From: Rhexocercosporidium sp. MPI-PUGE-AT-0058
Lineage: Eukaryota; Ascomycota; Leotiomycetes; Helotiales
DNA: 64,000 nucleotides
Direction of reading: 5' to 3'
Assembly: GCA_020746875.1 (NCBI GenBank)
Contig: JAGTJL010000021.1
Coordinates: 744,001 to 808,000 of the forward strand
Positions within the stretch are counted from its first letter, which is position 1, and each line of letters opens with the position of its first letter. The notes under the pieces were generated by a model. It searched no databases. It was not told the DNA's origin and saw only the letters and a list, made by a program, of their open reading frames with translations. Below are positions 13,201-24,965 of the stretch, piece by piece. Position numbers and translations under genes: made by a program.

Positions 13201-13623
13201 TCCTGTATCGGGTCTCGTAACATCGTTGGGTGAGAGGACATGGACTGTGACACGAGGAGGGAAATGACGATGTATCCTGGGGGGCCCTGTACCGACGCGA
13301 AGATGTCTTGAATACATAGCCCTTGAAGCCTCATGGGGCCGGGCGAGCATGCTCTTGAAGCTTGAGACGGATCCAACATGGTATGCCATCAAGTCTATAT
13401 AATTGACTTGACGCCACCCTCCGAAAGGTATATCGCAACACAAGAACAAAACATCAGAGTTCGATAAGACATCACAGTTCAACAAGACAACAGACTTCAG
13501 CAAGGGGTTCCAGTACCCTTAGGAGCACAGTACAATCTCTAACACCATCATCGCCTCCATATCTTCACAAGAAAATCCTTCCAAGCTCCTCGCTTTCCGC
13601 TCGCAACTAAGCTAGCCTCAACG
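10288..13623. other. Intergenic region with possible decayed coding fragments
   Basis: No intact gene is supported in this 3.3 kb. Protein-like fragments occur without continuity. On the minus strand near 11000-11200 a frame reads HIRHEVERHD followed by a Cys/His-rich segment, reminiscent of fungal C2H2 regulators but without a complete finger. On the plus strand, 11650-11840 reads a charged 50-residue segment ending at a stop, next to a CAA-repeat (about 11905-11930). Frames at 12131-12576 are open in three phases and are not convincing. Confidence 0.4.
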
Positions 13624-14152
13624 ATGGCGTCGTTCACCAAATATGGATCCTACGGCTTAGATCAATCGCAAACATACGACTGGTAAGTTGACAAGTCTGT
13701 TTGCCCATTAGTGACATCTCTAACCAAAAGTCAGCACGGGCATGCCTAATACTCACACCAAAACACCCAGTACCAAGGGCTGGTGGAATTGCTGCCAATG
13801 CCATCGTGAGGTGGACCCAGAGACTCATGGATACAACTGTCCTCAATGCACAGATCATCATGCCAAATGCAACACATGCACGACTAACAATGATGCAACC
13901 ACACCATCCAATGATCAGCTCGACTTCGAGGCCTCAACTCATAGTCACCATAGGCATTTTTACCACGGCCGTGCCCTTCTTGTCAGCGACATGCCAAATC
14001 CTGGCTATGAATACACCCGGCCAGACCAACCGATGAATACATTCTGGCAATGCTGCCAGTGCTCCGAGCAAATTAACTCTGAATGGGGTGGGACAGAATG
14101 CACAAACTGCAATCATTACAAATGCACGGACTGCTCCGACGTCGTTTCCTGA
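13624..14152 (+). CDS. Small protein with two CCxC/CxxC zinc-binding-like modules
   Basis: Two exons (13624-13682, 13771-14152) join through a GTAAGT donor and CCCAG acceptor to 441 nt, 146 residues. Two copies of one Cys-rich module are seen. Module 1 has W24 W25, C27 C28 x C30, C43 x2 C46, H49/H50, C53 x2 C56. Module 2 has F111 W112, C114 C115 x C117, C130 x2 C133, H135, C138 x2 C141. A His-rich, acidic linker joins them. There is no signal peptide or membrane segment. The pattern resembles a group of small fungal hypothetical proteins with a W-x-CCxC start; metal (zinc) binding is inferred from Cys/His spacing. It shares the module with the genes at 23147 and 24966. Function is unknown. 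Confidence 0.78.
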
Positions 14153-16333
14153 CCGAGGTGCGTAGACTTCACGACTGCGGGATTGTTATCGGTGTTGTGT
14201 CTTACCATCGGGCTTGTGGAGTGTGGAGGATGGTCGTCTCGATGCTCGCAAGCGGTGGGGTGTTTGCTCTTTCCACTTCTGATTCTCTTGTTCATTCTTT
14301 TTGCGTCTCGGCTTCTCTCATCACTGGTCTTTCCCTATCCTTCGACTCTCTTTGCTCTTCGGTTCGATTTCATGCCGATCTTGACAACCAGTCTGTCATC
14401 GGTCTGAGTCAACCTATCTTCCTTGCATCTAGCGACGGCGCTTCCGACTTCTTCGACGTAAACCAACTGACCCCTCTTCTTTGGATCAATTTTCTCTAGG
14501 ATTCATCTTCGTTTCGTTCTTTCCCTTAGTTATGGTTGCGTTCCGTTGCTATTGAAAGTTTCCTTTGTTGTTGTTGTTGTTGTCATTGTTCTCGGATGGT
14601 GGCATGTTGATGCATTGGGATCAATTGGAATAGGCTTATGGTTGCGTGGCGTACGGTGGCGGCGTATAGTGGCACGACTTTGACATGTCTTTCTTCGTCA
14701 ACATATCCTTCTGCTTTGAGCGTTTCTCCTATGGTACTGGTGTCGCGGTAGCTTTTCCTTGGTTGGTTGTTATGTGGATTGGCGTTTAGATCTCGTTGCT
14801 TTTTCTCTTCTTGCACCATGTCTTACGATGAACTCTTTTTACCCTAGCAAACATAGCTTGTTTCGCATTCCAGCTGCATCCAATGTTGATGACCGTGACC
14901 AAGGTGTGTGTGGCTGCCTGGCTTTCCCTCATAAAAGGCAGGTGTGAGAGCTTCTCACGACGGGTATGCTACACATATCCTCCCTACCTGTCGCAAAGCT
15001 CTCTGCCGAAACTGCCAACTGCACTGTAGCCTAGTCATCTGGTATCCTCTTCCTGACTTGTAGAAAATTCCCAACCATGTTGCCATCCACATCACCTCCT
15101 TTCCTTCCATCTGTACCTGCGGCACAAATTGTGAAAAGCTGTTCCGCAACCCCAAATGTCTCTTCACGCGTGTGTAAGGGAAGGCAGGTAGATATTGGCG
15201 CGGTCGTACGTAGTATTTGCCGCTGTCTTCTCTGTGCGATATCTGTTGATACCACCAGACAGTCTGCAGCCAGGCGCTCGGGATTTTGAGATGCGGATAT
15301 GTTGGCGATTTGGAGAAGAGGTAGGTGTTATTCGATTGTAGGTACGTTATTTCGATTTACGCCGATGCTGTCGCTGTTGCTGAATTTGATGAATTGAACC
15401 CGCCGTCCTGTCCCTCTCATGATCCACCAACCCAAGCACAGACACGCAGCACTATCACCTTATAGTTGACGACATAGCATGTCCGCGAAGCATCTCAAAG
15501 CTATTCCAAGGACGAGGAGTCCCCTAAGTACTCAACGACCGACGTCCGCAGAAACAGTGAGGCTCTCACCGAGCGAATAGGGCGGTAGCACAGCATTCGC
15601 AACAGAGGCTTGATTGGATCTGCTTCTCATCCAGACAAACCTAGCTGCATATGGGAAGAAGCAATCCTCCGTATCCTTGCTTGGATCAGCCTGCCAGGAT
15701 GGATTATGACCAGGGATTGTTTGTGGTAAGGTGTGCTGTCGTCTCACCGGACATGATATGATATTGATGGCCGGAATAGGAAAGGGGTTGAAACGTTGAC
15801 ATGGAGGCGCAGCTATCAGAACAATCAGAGCTATCAGAGCTGATCCATACTTGTTACCAATCGGATGACAAGTAGATGTGAGAGAGGGTAAATATTGCCT
15901 CTTTCAACTGCTCCCTGGTCAACCACCGATGCCTAAAGACGCAATCTGATCCCTGTAGATATCACCAAGGCAGAACTCTAGGGCATAGCTAGGTAGCTCT
16001 TGACTGGTGAGCGAATGCAATCAGCAAGAACAAGAAAGATTAGATGAGATATTCGGAAATCTAAACGCCCGTTTTCATACCACAAACTCTAAGTGAAGTC
16101 ATTTCAGGGTTAAAGAAGTCAAGAGGCAAAGCACAACAACTTCACCGGAACAAGATTGATCCGAGTCAACCTCATCTCCCCTTTAACCACCTCGCTTCGA
16201 ACTCCCTGAATAATCGCTACAAAACACGAGGCCAACAAAACAACCACAGTATCAAGAAACGCCAAAATTCTAGTGTACTCAGCGTTCCACCTGAAATCCT
16301 ATACTCACCACCCCTCAAACTCCCTTTGCCTCT
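14153..16333. other. Intergenic region / 3' flank, possible decayed CCxC copy
   Basis: No intact gene is supported. The first 350 bp after the CCxC gene are T/C-rich and probably its 3' untranslated region, with a (TTG)n run at about 14564-14582. Around 14995-15050 on the plus strand a short frame contains TCRKALCRNC, whose C-x4-C-x2-C spacing matches the second half of the CCxC module. The upstream half is missing, so it may be a decayed relative. The rest shows nothing recognisable. Confidence 0.45.
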
Positions 16334-18167
16334 TCATGCCCCAGAATCCACACACAGCAACTCCTTCTTATTTATCGTATCAGTTCTAAAGATCGCGTAG
16401 AGGATCGGGATGAACGGCCCAGCGATGTTGATGAACCACAGAAGTAGGAGCTAGAAGACATGGGTGAGCAGATATGCCGTGAGACGGGATTCAGACGATG
16501 AAAACTGGCGCGGCAGAGGCGGAATGCTGGATGCACGATGAGGCTACCTAGGTTGCCGTAAGCATAAGACTAATGAAGAGAACGTGATAGAAAGCCGTCT
16601 CATACCAGAGTACAGCCACAAGACGTGTTGCAAGCTTCTTTTCACACAGCGGTTGCTGATTCTCTTTCTTCCCCGTGGCGCTGAAAGTCATCTTCTCCCT
16701 ACCTAACTAGGCGGGGGGATGGAATGTCTTATAAATTTCTCAAAGTGGTCTATGTCTTTCCCAGGGCTGGTGATTTTGATGAGGGAAGAAGGGTCTCAAA
16801 AGGACTCATCCAAACAGGACATATCATGGAGCGGAGATATTTCTTGAAACGCAACGAGAAGCACGTACGAAGATCCTGAACCCCGTCTGCTACCACCATC
16901 AAAGCTGCAAGGCTAGTAAGTGTCTGTAAATCCTCTTGACTTCCATAGAAGACGAGCGGGATGCCTTCAAACATCAAAGCCATATGAGACACAGCGAAAA
17001 CAGGTAGAAAGATAGAGTGCAGATCAAGAAACGGGAGTAGCAGTCCAACCATCCTCTGGAACAGTCAAGCGACTCGCCAACGGACTATCAACAAAGAAAC
17101 CAAACTTCAGGCCAACATGCAAATCCCCAATATTCCAACAAGTCCGCTGCTCCAAGAAGCTAAGGTACGAATCAGCCACCAGCTCAGACTACAGCTCCAG
17201 CACATATCTAGTCTTCCACCCCTTACCCAGAAGCAGCACCGAAAAACACCCATCCTCAGACAGCGTATCCGTGGGAAACCCACCAATCTCCGCGAATGCC
17301 ATTCTTGGACCACATACCCCGAGCCCTGATAAACGGCACAGTCGTCTGATATTCTGACACTTAGGAAATTCGATTGGGAAGGCTGCCTGGACGACTGGGT
17401 CGTTCGGGGGGACGTTATAGTACGCTTGAGGTGGTCCGACCATTCCCTTCCTTGAGTCTTCTAGGATGACGGAAACGGTTCTCCTGAGCCATGGGGATGC
17501 TGAAATGATGTCCGCGTCTAAGCCTGCTGTGAGTTCGGCGCCGCCTTTTTCTAATTTTGCGCCGAATTTGATGCCGTGATTTGGATTTCCGGCTTTGAAA
17601 TCGAAGTTGAACCTTTGCTTTTGAGCGGTGTTGGACAGGTTCGGGTATGATTCGCTCAGCGTCTCGATTGCCAATCTCAACTCGTTCGACGGTCCGTCGT
17701 CTAGAACGAAAATGTGGAATGAGTGTTGGGGATAGTCGAGAATGCAGGTTGCCTTGACTGTGTCGAGAATAATCTCGAGGTTTCGCCACAGCAGGGGATC
17801 ATGATGTCAATTCCTGGTACATCATCGTCTTCTAAGGTTTTAATTTGCTGCTTTTGGGTGATGGTACTGGAGATACTCAAAAGGCCTGTGAAGTTTGGGC
17901 GAACTAGACAACTGTCAGAAGTGTAATGGCCCAGCTCCGTTCCCAAGTGGAGAGCGACTCAACGATATAGGAAATGACAAGCCCTGAGGGTGAGTACTTA
18001 CATGTCATCACTAACTCAGCAACCAGTATGAGCAGATCCCCAAGCCCGGGACGTGGAAGGCCATCATGGCGCCAACGAGCAATCTCACGCGATAGGAGAG
18101 GTAGTTAAGCGGCGTAAGTAAGCAAAGCCAACAGAAAAGATAGTTTTTCACTGCGTAGTAGATACAT
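16334..18167 (-). pseudogene. Family 2 glycosyltransferase, degenerate
   Basis: A membrane GT2 glycosyltransferase (processive, cellulose-synthase-like fold) is recognisable but broken. Reading along the minus strand: a membrane-segment start near 18167, an in-frame TAA at 18107-18105, REIARWRHDGLPRPG, an intron from about 17999, the VPGIDIMIPCCGE start of the catalytic domain, then a one-base deletion in an A-run at 17781-17783. The other frame continues with VLDDGPS, DADII, TLSEDG and QRTCW, where the family expects QxxRW. A TAG stop lies at 17191-17189. A further frame change near 17050 leads into hydrophobic membrane segments. A last exon starts near 16450, reads WFINIAGPFIPILYAIF and stops at 16334. 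At least four lesions make a working product unlikely. Confidence 0.87.
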
Positions 18168-19132
18168 GGTCCATCTCGGGAAAGATAAAGACTCCTTTAA
18201 ATATTGAGAATGGGGGAGGGGGGTTACATAAGAGGGCCATTCGGAGCGGTTTGCTCGCAGCATACATGACGTCCCGAATCTAGCAAGCAAATACTGGGCT
18301 CTTTCATGTACAACGTCGGAATGTTTGTGTTAGGTCGTATCGCCTTATTCTCCGACCAATTAGAGCCTTTCAAATAACAGGACGTGGTACAATAGCCTTA
18401 GTTGGTAACATTCCATGCTCTTCAGTTCATCACGCCATGAAATATAGTTTGTGGTCTCCAATTTCTGAGGACTCGCTCATCCTGATTGTCAACGAGATCC
18501 TATGAACATTTTCTATCCTGCTTAACTGGTAATTCTTCCCTCAATCTAGGCTCGGCAATTGAAATCTTCGTAGCAATTGATGTTGTTTAAACAGTTCGAC
18601 TTGAACAGTACCAGGAACCTGATAAGAGTAATACTTAAATCTATCAACTGCATGCCGCCCCAACCCGGAATGTGGTAGTAGCAACGTCTTCGTGTCCTAC
18701 ATACTACAAATGAGGACTGTGCGACGCAACCAACCTGCAAGACGAGAACAAACGATGCTGTACAGCTGTGACGCAGCTTTGCTGTCAAAACCTCGAGATC
18801 TAAGCCGAGGGGACCTCGGCGGTTCTGGATGGAAAGTTCGACAATGCAAACTCGAAATGACCATATCACCGAACACCCTCGATTCCAGTTGTCATAACTG
18901 CTGATCAGGCAGCCTTGCAAAATGTTATTATTGTAATATTGTTGAACAGAGCGTTCTAGGCGTTTCGTCTTTCGTCCCTCCTTCGCCCTCGACGGTCCCC
19001 AATCATTACTCTACCGCCTTATCGTAATTTGTAAAGATGCATGCCGTCGCGTGTATACAGACCCATTCGCTCAAACCATGCAATTAACAGATACACACAG
19101 AATAATTTAGTTTGTACAGAATAAAACTTTGG
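18168..19132. other. Spacer between GT2 relic and pfa5
   Basis: About 1 kb of AT-rich sequence containing the presumed 3' flank of pfa5. Open frames such as 18546-18920 minus have no domain. No gene is supported. Confidence 0.5.
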
Positions 19133-21087
19133 TCATGAACGTCCTTCTCCGTTGGCAGCAGAGCCTTCCATCTCCGTACTGCCCTGTAGTCTGCTGTCCC
19201 GATACTTGTCCATCTCCATGTCTCCGTTGGGTTGAGTACCATTGGTGTAACCTAAAGTATGGTTCCCTTCGGAACGAGACCTATGGCCCTTGTGTTTGCG
19301 ACTTCTTCTCCGAGGGACCTGGGTGGTCTGTTCCTCGATTAATCCAGCGGCACGTCGGGCATTTTTAACATATGGACCAATAGCATAATAGCTTTCTGTG
19401 TTTTCATGGTTGCAGCAAGGGCTTCTTGTTGGCAAAAACCATTTAATGATACTGTCTCCCATAACGCTCCTAAGATTCAACATGGCACTACCAAGATCCC
19501 ATGGGTTTTGATTAACCTTTTGCATGCTCAGGATGGCAAATGTTCTTGTAGCACTGAGATCTCTATCCGAAAGTCGCTCATGTCCTCCCATAGAGGCTCT
19601 AGTCGAGGGTAAGCCAGGCGTAGCTGGTGCGGATGAATTCAAATTGGAACCGGACTGCTGCTGGGCCGACGGCACAATAGGAAAATTTGCTGGCGCATGA
19701 GATGACCCGATAGCTGTTTGAATATCCGAAGGACTCACACCGCTCGTTGGTTGCGAACCCGACTCCAATCTTGGAGCAATCGGACTTGGACGCCATTGCC
19801 CTGCGTGTGAGTTCGTCTTGATAGGAGGAACTCCGCGCTCTTGCGAACGACCTGGAGTGGGAATTCCTGCTCCGAGAGGGTAAGTGATTTCGGCGTACGG
19901 AGGTTGGGATGCCAGCTCCGGATTTATCTGGAGAAGTCTATCATGCGAAGGCTTAATCACGGCCATAGTATAGATCCTGGTCTTGGCTCCGAGGTATTCA
20001 ATTTGGGTCAAGTTCCACATCGCACTATGAATCGACGAACCGGCCATACCAGCTGTAAATGAGAAGAAGAAACCCGCTCTATATCTTGTCAATGAGGCCC
20101 CCTTCGAGGTCGTGGCTTGTAACTTACAGGCCGAGAATAACAGCAAGCTCAGCATCGAGTCTCTCGTTCTGTGATTTTCACGTTCAGTGCCTGTCTGACT
20201 AGGCTTTGAATCCGAAGCTGCTACGATTTCACGCACCTTTGATGATTTCTGCTTTGCAACGTAAATTGCCATTACCACTAGCAAATGCAAACAGAAGAGC
20301 GCCGTGTAGGTGTTGAATTGTATAAAGAACTTCATGTTGTTCTCTCCAAGCGGACCCCCAACCCATGGACAGAAATGGTCCATCTTCAGGATGCATCTGT
20401 CTATGGTACTGCAGTGATGTGCACGGTCTGGTTTCCACTGGAATTCCTCCAAGTTAGCATTGAACAAAAAAGACGGTCCTGATAGATAGCCACATTGAGC
20501 CAGCTGTTTCTTACATTTGCGCAAGGTGTGCACCATTTGGGTTTACCATCTAGCTCGCAGATGAAAACATCTTTTGTATAGAATAACTCTAATCCTGGCG
20601 AGTCTGGATCCTCCTGGGGGTGTGCCGCATTCCTCGAAGTATCTCCGGAGCTTTCCCTACTGTCGTATTCGTCTCCACCAATTCCGTCTCCAGCTCCACT
20701 TTCCTTACCGTCCCTGCTTCTCGTTTTCCGTTTGCGAATGGCACTTGGTCCTAGTGGAACAAGGGGAGGGTCGAATGTGGTGATGTAGACAAGGCGAAAA
20801 AAAGAGGATGCCATGAGCAATAACAGCACAAAGTAGATAATAAGGATTGGTATGGCCGCGGATTTGTTGTCATGCTTAACGAGAAGATAGTGCACTTGGA
20901 TCCGTGTTAGTAAAAGTGGACTGAATCCCAGGGAGCAAGAGCTAAACAAACCACACAGCACCACCACTAGGACATAAGTCGTGTATCCAACGATTCCAGC
21001 AAGTATCAAGGGTATTATTCGAGCCGTCCAGATGTTAGCAGCGATATTCCTTCGCTGCGCTTTGGCTGCATCTACCTGGCGTGCCAT
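19133..21087 (-). CDS. pfa5: DHHC-family palmitoyltransferase, Pfa5 type
   Basis: Five exons (21087-20952, 20894-20515, 20437-20237, 20168-20128, 20078-19133) total 1704 nt, 567 residues. The enzyme S-palmitoylates membrane-associated proteins. Two membrane segments at the N terminus (IIPLILAGIVGYTTYVLV and a second near residues 60-80) precede the Cys-rich domain: CTPCANWKPDRAHHC, then C187, then D192-H193-F194-C195 with FCPWVGG. Two more hydrophobic segments follow (LFCLHLLVVMAIYV; AGFFFSFTAGMAGSS). The core reads DHFC where most of the family reads DHHC; fungal Pfa5 proteins are known for a variant here. A long Ser/Pro-rich tail ends the chain. Intron 1 (57 bp) has a perfect TACTAAC branch point and is a multiple of three, so it is easily missed. 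The 41-nt exon 4 is needed to keep frame. Confidence 0.92.
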
Positions 21088-23146
21088 TTTCGTTCACGTC
21101 TTGCTGCTTCATGCGCCCAGGTCATTCCGAGGACCATTGAAGCTCCGGCGGGACTTAAGATGAGATAGCATCAAATAATGGTAATAGGACTATTCTTGGG
21201 CGTAGCAAATGAGTTTGTTATCAAAGGATGTCGGAAATAATCGTGCATTATGGTGGCCGTTGTTGTTGGTTGATAGTCGGTCGGTACAGCATTGCATTCA
21301 AGGAAGCTGTGAAGCTAGATGAGGCTGGGCGCCTTTGTATTAGTCATCACAGCCTTGCTCAACTGTCTGCCTCGTTTTGATTCCACACCAACATCTGCAT
21401 CGTATCTTCATCCTATCATCATCATCATCTAAGCTACCCATCGATCACCACCATTCGCTGTGATTTTTTTTGTGCATCTTACTTGTTCGATTGGTCAATT
21501 GCCTCTCCGATAAGAAGCAGATCAAGTGTTACTTCGGTCAGAGCCCCGAGCCTCGAAGGATGATATCAAAGCTGATCGATGGCAATTACTCCACCACAGC
21601 TTTGCACTCTCCTTGCATTGGGCATCTCGAATAAGCCTCAACATCCCCGTCTGGAAATCACCGCCCTTTGGCGGCGTATAGGAGCTGCAACTGCTCTGTT
21701 GTGACCACGCAATCTACCGCTCTCCGTTATGTTGTCTGACGGGCTTGAGTCTGAGACAATTATTGCCCAGTGGCCTTGTCGTCGACGAATTACTGAGAGA
21801 TATCGATTTTCATGTGTGCCCTTTCGCTTTTGAGATGCGGCCCCCCTTCCTGAGCGCCCGATTGATTGCAAATAAGTAAGGCCTTGTCCTAAAGGAAGAG
21901 TGCGTCGGTCAGTTCATGGCTTTAAATATCGTCCTCGGTTGGGGAAAAAGACATAGCCATTTTCTTCTATGCTTGCAGCGCCTAGCAATACATGGAAGAC
22001 TCCCTTGAAACCCTGTCAATATGGGACATATACGTGGTCAACTAGGAAATGGCGCTAGAAGTTGTCCTCCAGTGCGCCCCTTCCTTGATCTACTTGCGGT
22101 TCTAATGGCCAGAGCGCACCAGAGTGCTCCAGAGCGAATAAAGGGCAATTTTCTTTCAAGAATGTCTTCTGTTGCCCATGTTGCATGCGGCATATTACAG
22201 CTTCTCATTCTCACAATATTGATCAGATCGCCCATAACAAGCATGGACAAGCGCAGGATGTGTTGGAAGCCTAGTCTTCAGCCGTGGTCATGTCGCCACT
22301 CCATTCTCACCCAAGTCTGTTTGAGGTCATCTCAGCTGGAGAAACATTCTCGACTTGATTTGGTGTGTTTGTGATTGTGTCTTTGTATCGGTAAAGTGTT
22401 TTCACCCACAAGCCTGAACGGCCGTTTTGTGCATGAGTTGTGCAGTCCTAGAAACCCGGCAAGAAGATGAAGCCGTACCCTCTTTGAGCTTCTAGGCTGA
22501 CATTGCCGTATCCGGCGCGTAATGATGGCTCGAAGCCACTGGGCAGTTTCACTGACTCTCCCATAAATGTGCCCAGCAGCACGGCAGGACAAAACTGTCA
22601 CAGTCGCCCTCATGTTCATCTGTGAGAGAGGGCGATCTTTGACATGAACCTGATGCTTCTCCTCCGCCGAACTTGGCCTGACCATCGTTCGCTCTCCTAT
22701 GAAGCATAGTCCCGACGGTGAAGCTTTGCTCGTCGCCCTGGAGATGGCCTTCCTCCGACTGCATTTCGCCTTCCAAAGGCTCCCGAAGTCTCATCATGCC
22801 CCTCTGGATGCCCCTGGGGAGGGTTTAGTCGCTAAAGTCTTCATATAAGACTTCAGACTTCTGGCAATCTTGTTCGGAAATTGCGAAGTACTCAAGCTGA
22901 ACTTCTCGATCCCTTATTACCAAAGCAGATAAAAACCCATCTGCTGGGCTTCTATTTCAAATCTGCATGCGAGGTCCTCGAATTTGGTTTTGCGGCTGGT
23001 GCAGACACGGGTACGTTTTGTTCTCTCCTTGAACTCCTAGTCACAGTCAAGGATGGCACGGCGCAAGAGCAACTCAAATCTGACATGTTTTAGTCCGCAT
23101 TCATTACTCTTAGACGACTTTTGCGTCAATTGCTATCGTCGACGAG
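21088..23146. other. Intergenic region, no supported gene
   Basis: Two kilobases between the pfa5 start and the second CCxC gene. It holds the pfa5 promoter side (a CATCATCATCT-like run near 21415-21430) and scattered 60-120 codon frames on both strands (22021-22374 plus, 22332-22797 minus) with no domain or splice support. Confidence 0.45.
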
Positions 23147-23473
23147 ATGTCAGCTCAACGCTGGAATCTGGCAGTCGAGTCAATACCCAGCCGAAAGAAT
23201 ATGCCAGCTCTGAGCAGTCCTCACACACTGGAGCCGATAGTGGAAGACGACGAAGGTGATACATCCTATGTGCCCGCTGGCAGACGTGCTTCACAGCTAG
23301 CTCTGCAATCGCGTCGTCCGCGCTATCAGTCACACGGTCAGAGGACTAAGCGGGTTGTCTGGTTCTGCTGCGAATGCAACTCCGGTCCTAATGAGATCAA
23401 CTATGTTCCACAGTGCTTGGAATGCTATCACGATCGATGTACGGGTTGCAGGGTTGAGACTACAAAGGCATAA
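23147..23473 (+). CDS. Small protein with one CCxC/CxxC zinc-binding-like module
   Basis: A single 108-codon open frame. The first 65 residues are polar and probably disordered. The C-terminal part carries one module: W72, C74 C75 x C77, then C90 x2 C93, H95, C98 x2 C101, with only seven residues after the last Cys. The spacing C-x2-C-x-H-x2-C-x2-C is identical to module 2 of the protein encoded at 13624, which argues for common origin. No signal peptide or membrane segment is seen. The start at 23147 is the first ATG of the frame, but an upstream exon cannot be excluded. Zinc binding is inferred; function is unknown. Confidence 0.68.
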   Translation: MSAQRWNLAVESIPSRKNMPALSSPHTLEPIVEDDEGDTSYVPAGRRASQLALQSRRPRYQSHGQRTKRVVWFCCECNSGPNEINYVPQCLECYHDRCTGCRVETTKA

Positions 23474-24965
23474 AATAAAGCAAGCAAAGATTTCCACTTT
23501 TCGGGGCATGATACCTTCTATCGCCAGCACTGGACAAAGACTAATCCGAGTTCAATAGTTCATTTCCCCTAAACTGGGCACATTTCTCATCTGATCAGTC
23601 CGTTGATTCGACGTCACATTCTGCAGACGAATTTGCCGAAATTTACTGCTGGGCATGGAGCCGAGTCCGCCCACCCAGACCTCGACTATTCTGTCTTCTG
23701 TCACTACGTTGAGAATGTTATCTTATTGTTATTTCTATTTCTAGAATGATACTCTCGTACTGCCATGTTTTCTTGCCTGGTTTCCTCGTGAGACGGATGT
23801 ATCTGTCTTTCAGGAACTGATACAAGCATCATTTGGCATCATCTCAAAACCGCTCACTTGTCAGTCTTCGTGGGCGATGTTGAGCCTCATGTGTGTGACT
23901 GCGCCATGCGATTCACGCCCGAGGGGCTTGCAAGTTCTTAACGTTTTCCTACCTAGCGGCCTGGCCGGAAAATGATTTCCTGGTTTCTTGCGCAGCACGT
24001 TTCAGAGAATTGAACGTCTCATCCTTGCTCAACACGTTCTAATTTTTCGTCCCATTTCCAAATACTCATGCATGACTTTTTGCAATGTTGATTTCGGGTC
24101 TTGGTACTATCATTCGTGGGAAAACCCCATGGATAAGGCTGGCGGGTTGGGTCATGTGACCTGGACTCCTAAGCTACTCGGCGATGTGAGGACTGGCTTG
24201 CCCGGTACGATAATATCGAACATTCGTCATTCTTGCGGTCTGCGGTCAACTCTATTTTGCAAAATGCGATCTGAATCGTCACAAGCTCTTGGCCCTCACC
24301 GAAGCAGCCCAAAAAGTCTAAGCAAAACAATGACTATGCCTCCCTTCCCACGGACTTCTCCGCCTCGCCAAAGACTCCACTACGCCTGCCCTTCTAGTTT
24401 GAAGATAAACAAGAGGGGCACCCTTAGGGAGGCCGTACACTTGTGCCCCGGATGCCTCGTCGTTTTCACCGATCTCTTTCGCGTTTACATTTCCTAAATT
24501 GCTTTACCGATCTACACCTCGTTGAAATGACTCCCTCCGCCCTCAACCATATCATCCAGTCCAGGTTTATTGCCCAGTGATTGCTCTGTTACTTGATCCG
24601 AATCCGCTGCTAAGCCTTGCTCTTACTAGGCAGATGAGCTCTACTGGTTAGCGGCGAGCCCTTCCTAGGCGAAATCATGCTCCATTTTCTCCTATCCGTC
24701 ATACAGGCGCTCAGATTGATAGAGGCAAAGAAGGCCGCTCACCATTTGAGTACATGTTGTCCTGGCAGGCTTTTCTCGAGGCAAAAATAGGCCATTGGGA
24801 CACGTTTATATATCTATATATACGTGGGCCTCTCCTCGTTCTTGGATTTTGTTGACCATCTTCAACATCAAATCCTCTCAATCAGTCCGGCAGTAACATA
24901 GGACGCATTTTCGAAATTTCCAGCACCTCAATCTCAGCCCTTCGAATCCAATTTCCTTCGCCACT
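23474..24965. other. Intergenic region with a possible decayed CCxC-type fragment
   Basis: This 1.5 kb separates two CCxC genes. The plus-strand frame 23988-24497 (169 codons) ends with HYACPSS followed about 20 residues later by LCPGCLVVF. That resembles the ACPGCGVFR segment of the neighbouring protein at 24966, but the other Cys pairs are absent. It may be a decayed copy or chance. The last 160 bp are the promoter and leader of the 24966 gene. Confidence 0.4.
24794..24822 (+). promoter_or_regulatory. Putative promoter: inverted CCAAT and TATA-rich element
   Basis: An ATTGG (inverted CCAAT) is followed by an uninterrupted TTTATATATCTATATATA run, about 145-160 bp upstream of the ATG at 24966. 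A C/T-rich leader with TTCAACATCAAATCC follows, as in fungal 5' leaders. Position and composition fit a TATA-type core promoter, typical of inducible genes. This is inference only. Confidence 0.4.

Noticed and set aside
14083..14499. 138-codon plus-strand frame downstream of the two-module CCxC gene
   Set aside because: It starts inside that gene in another phase and continues through a T/C-rich probable 3' untranslated region.
24610..24690. tRNA-like sequence (GAGCTCTACTGGTTAGCG)
   Set aside because: A D-arm-like string is present but no acceptor stem, anticodon arm or B-box GGTTCGAANCC could be matched around it.
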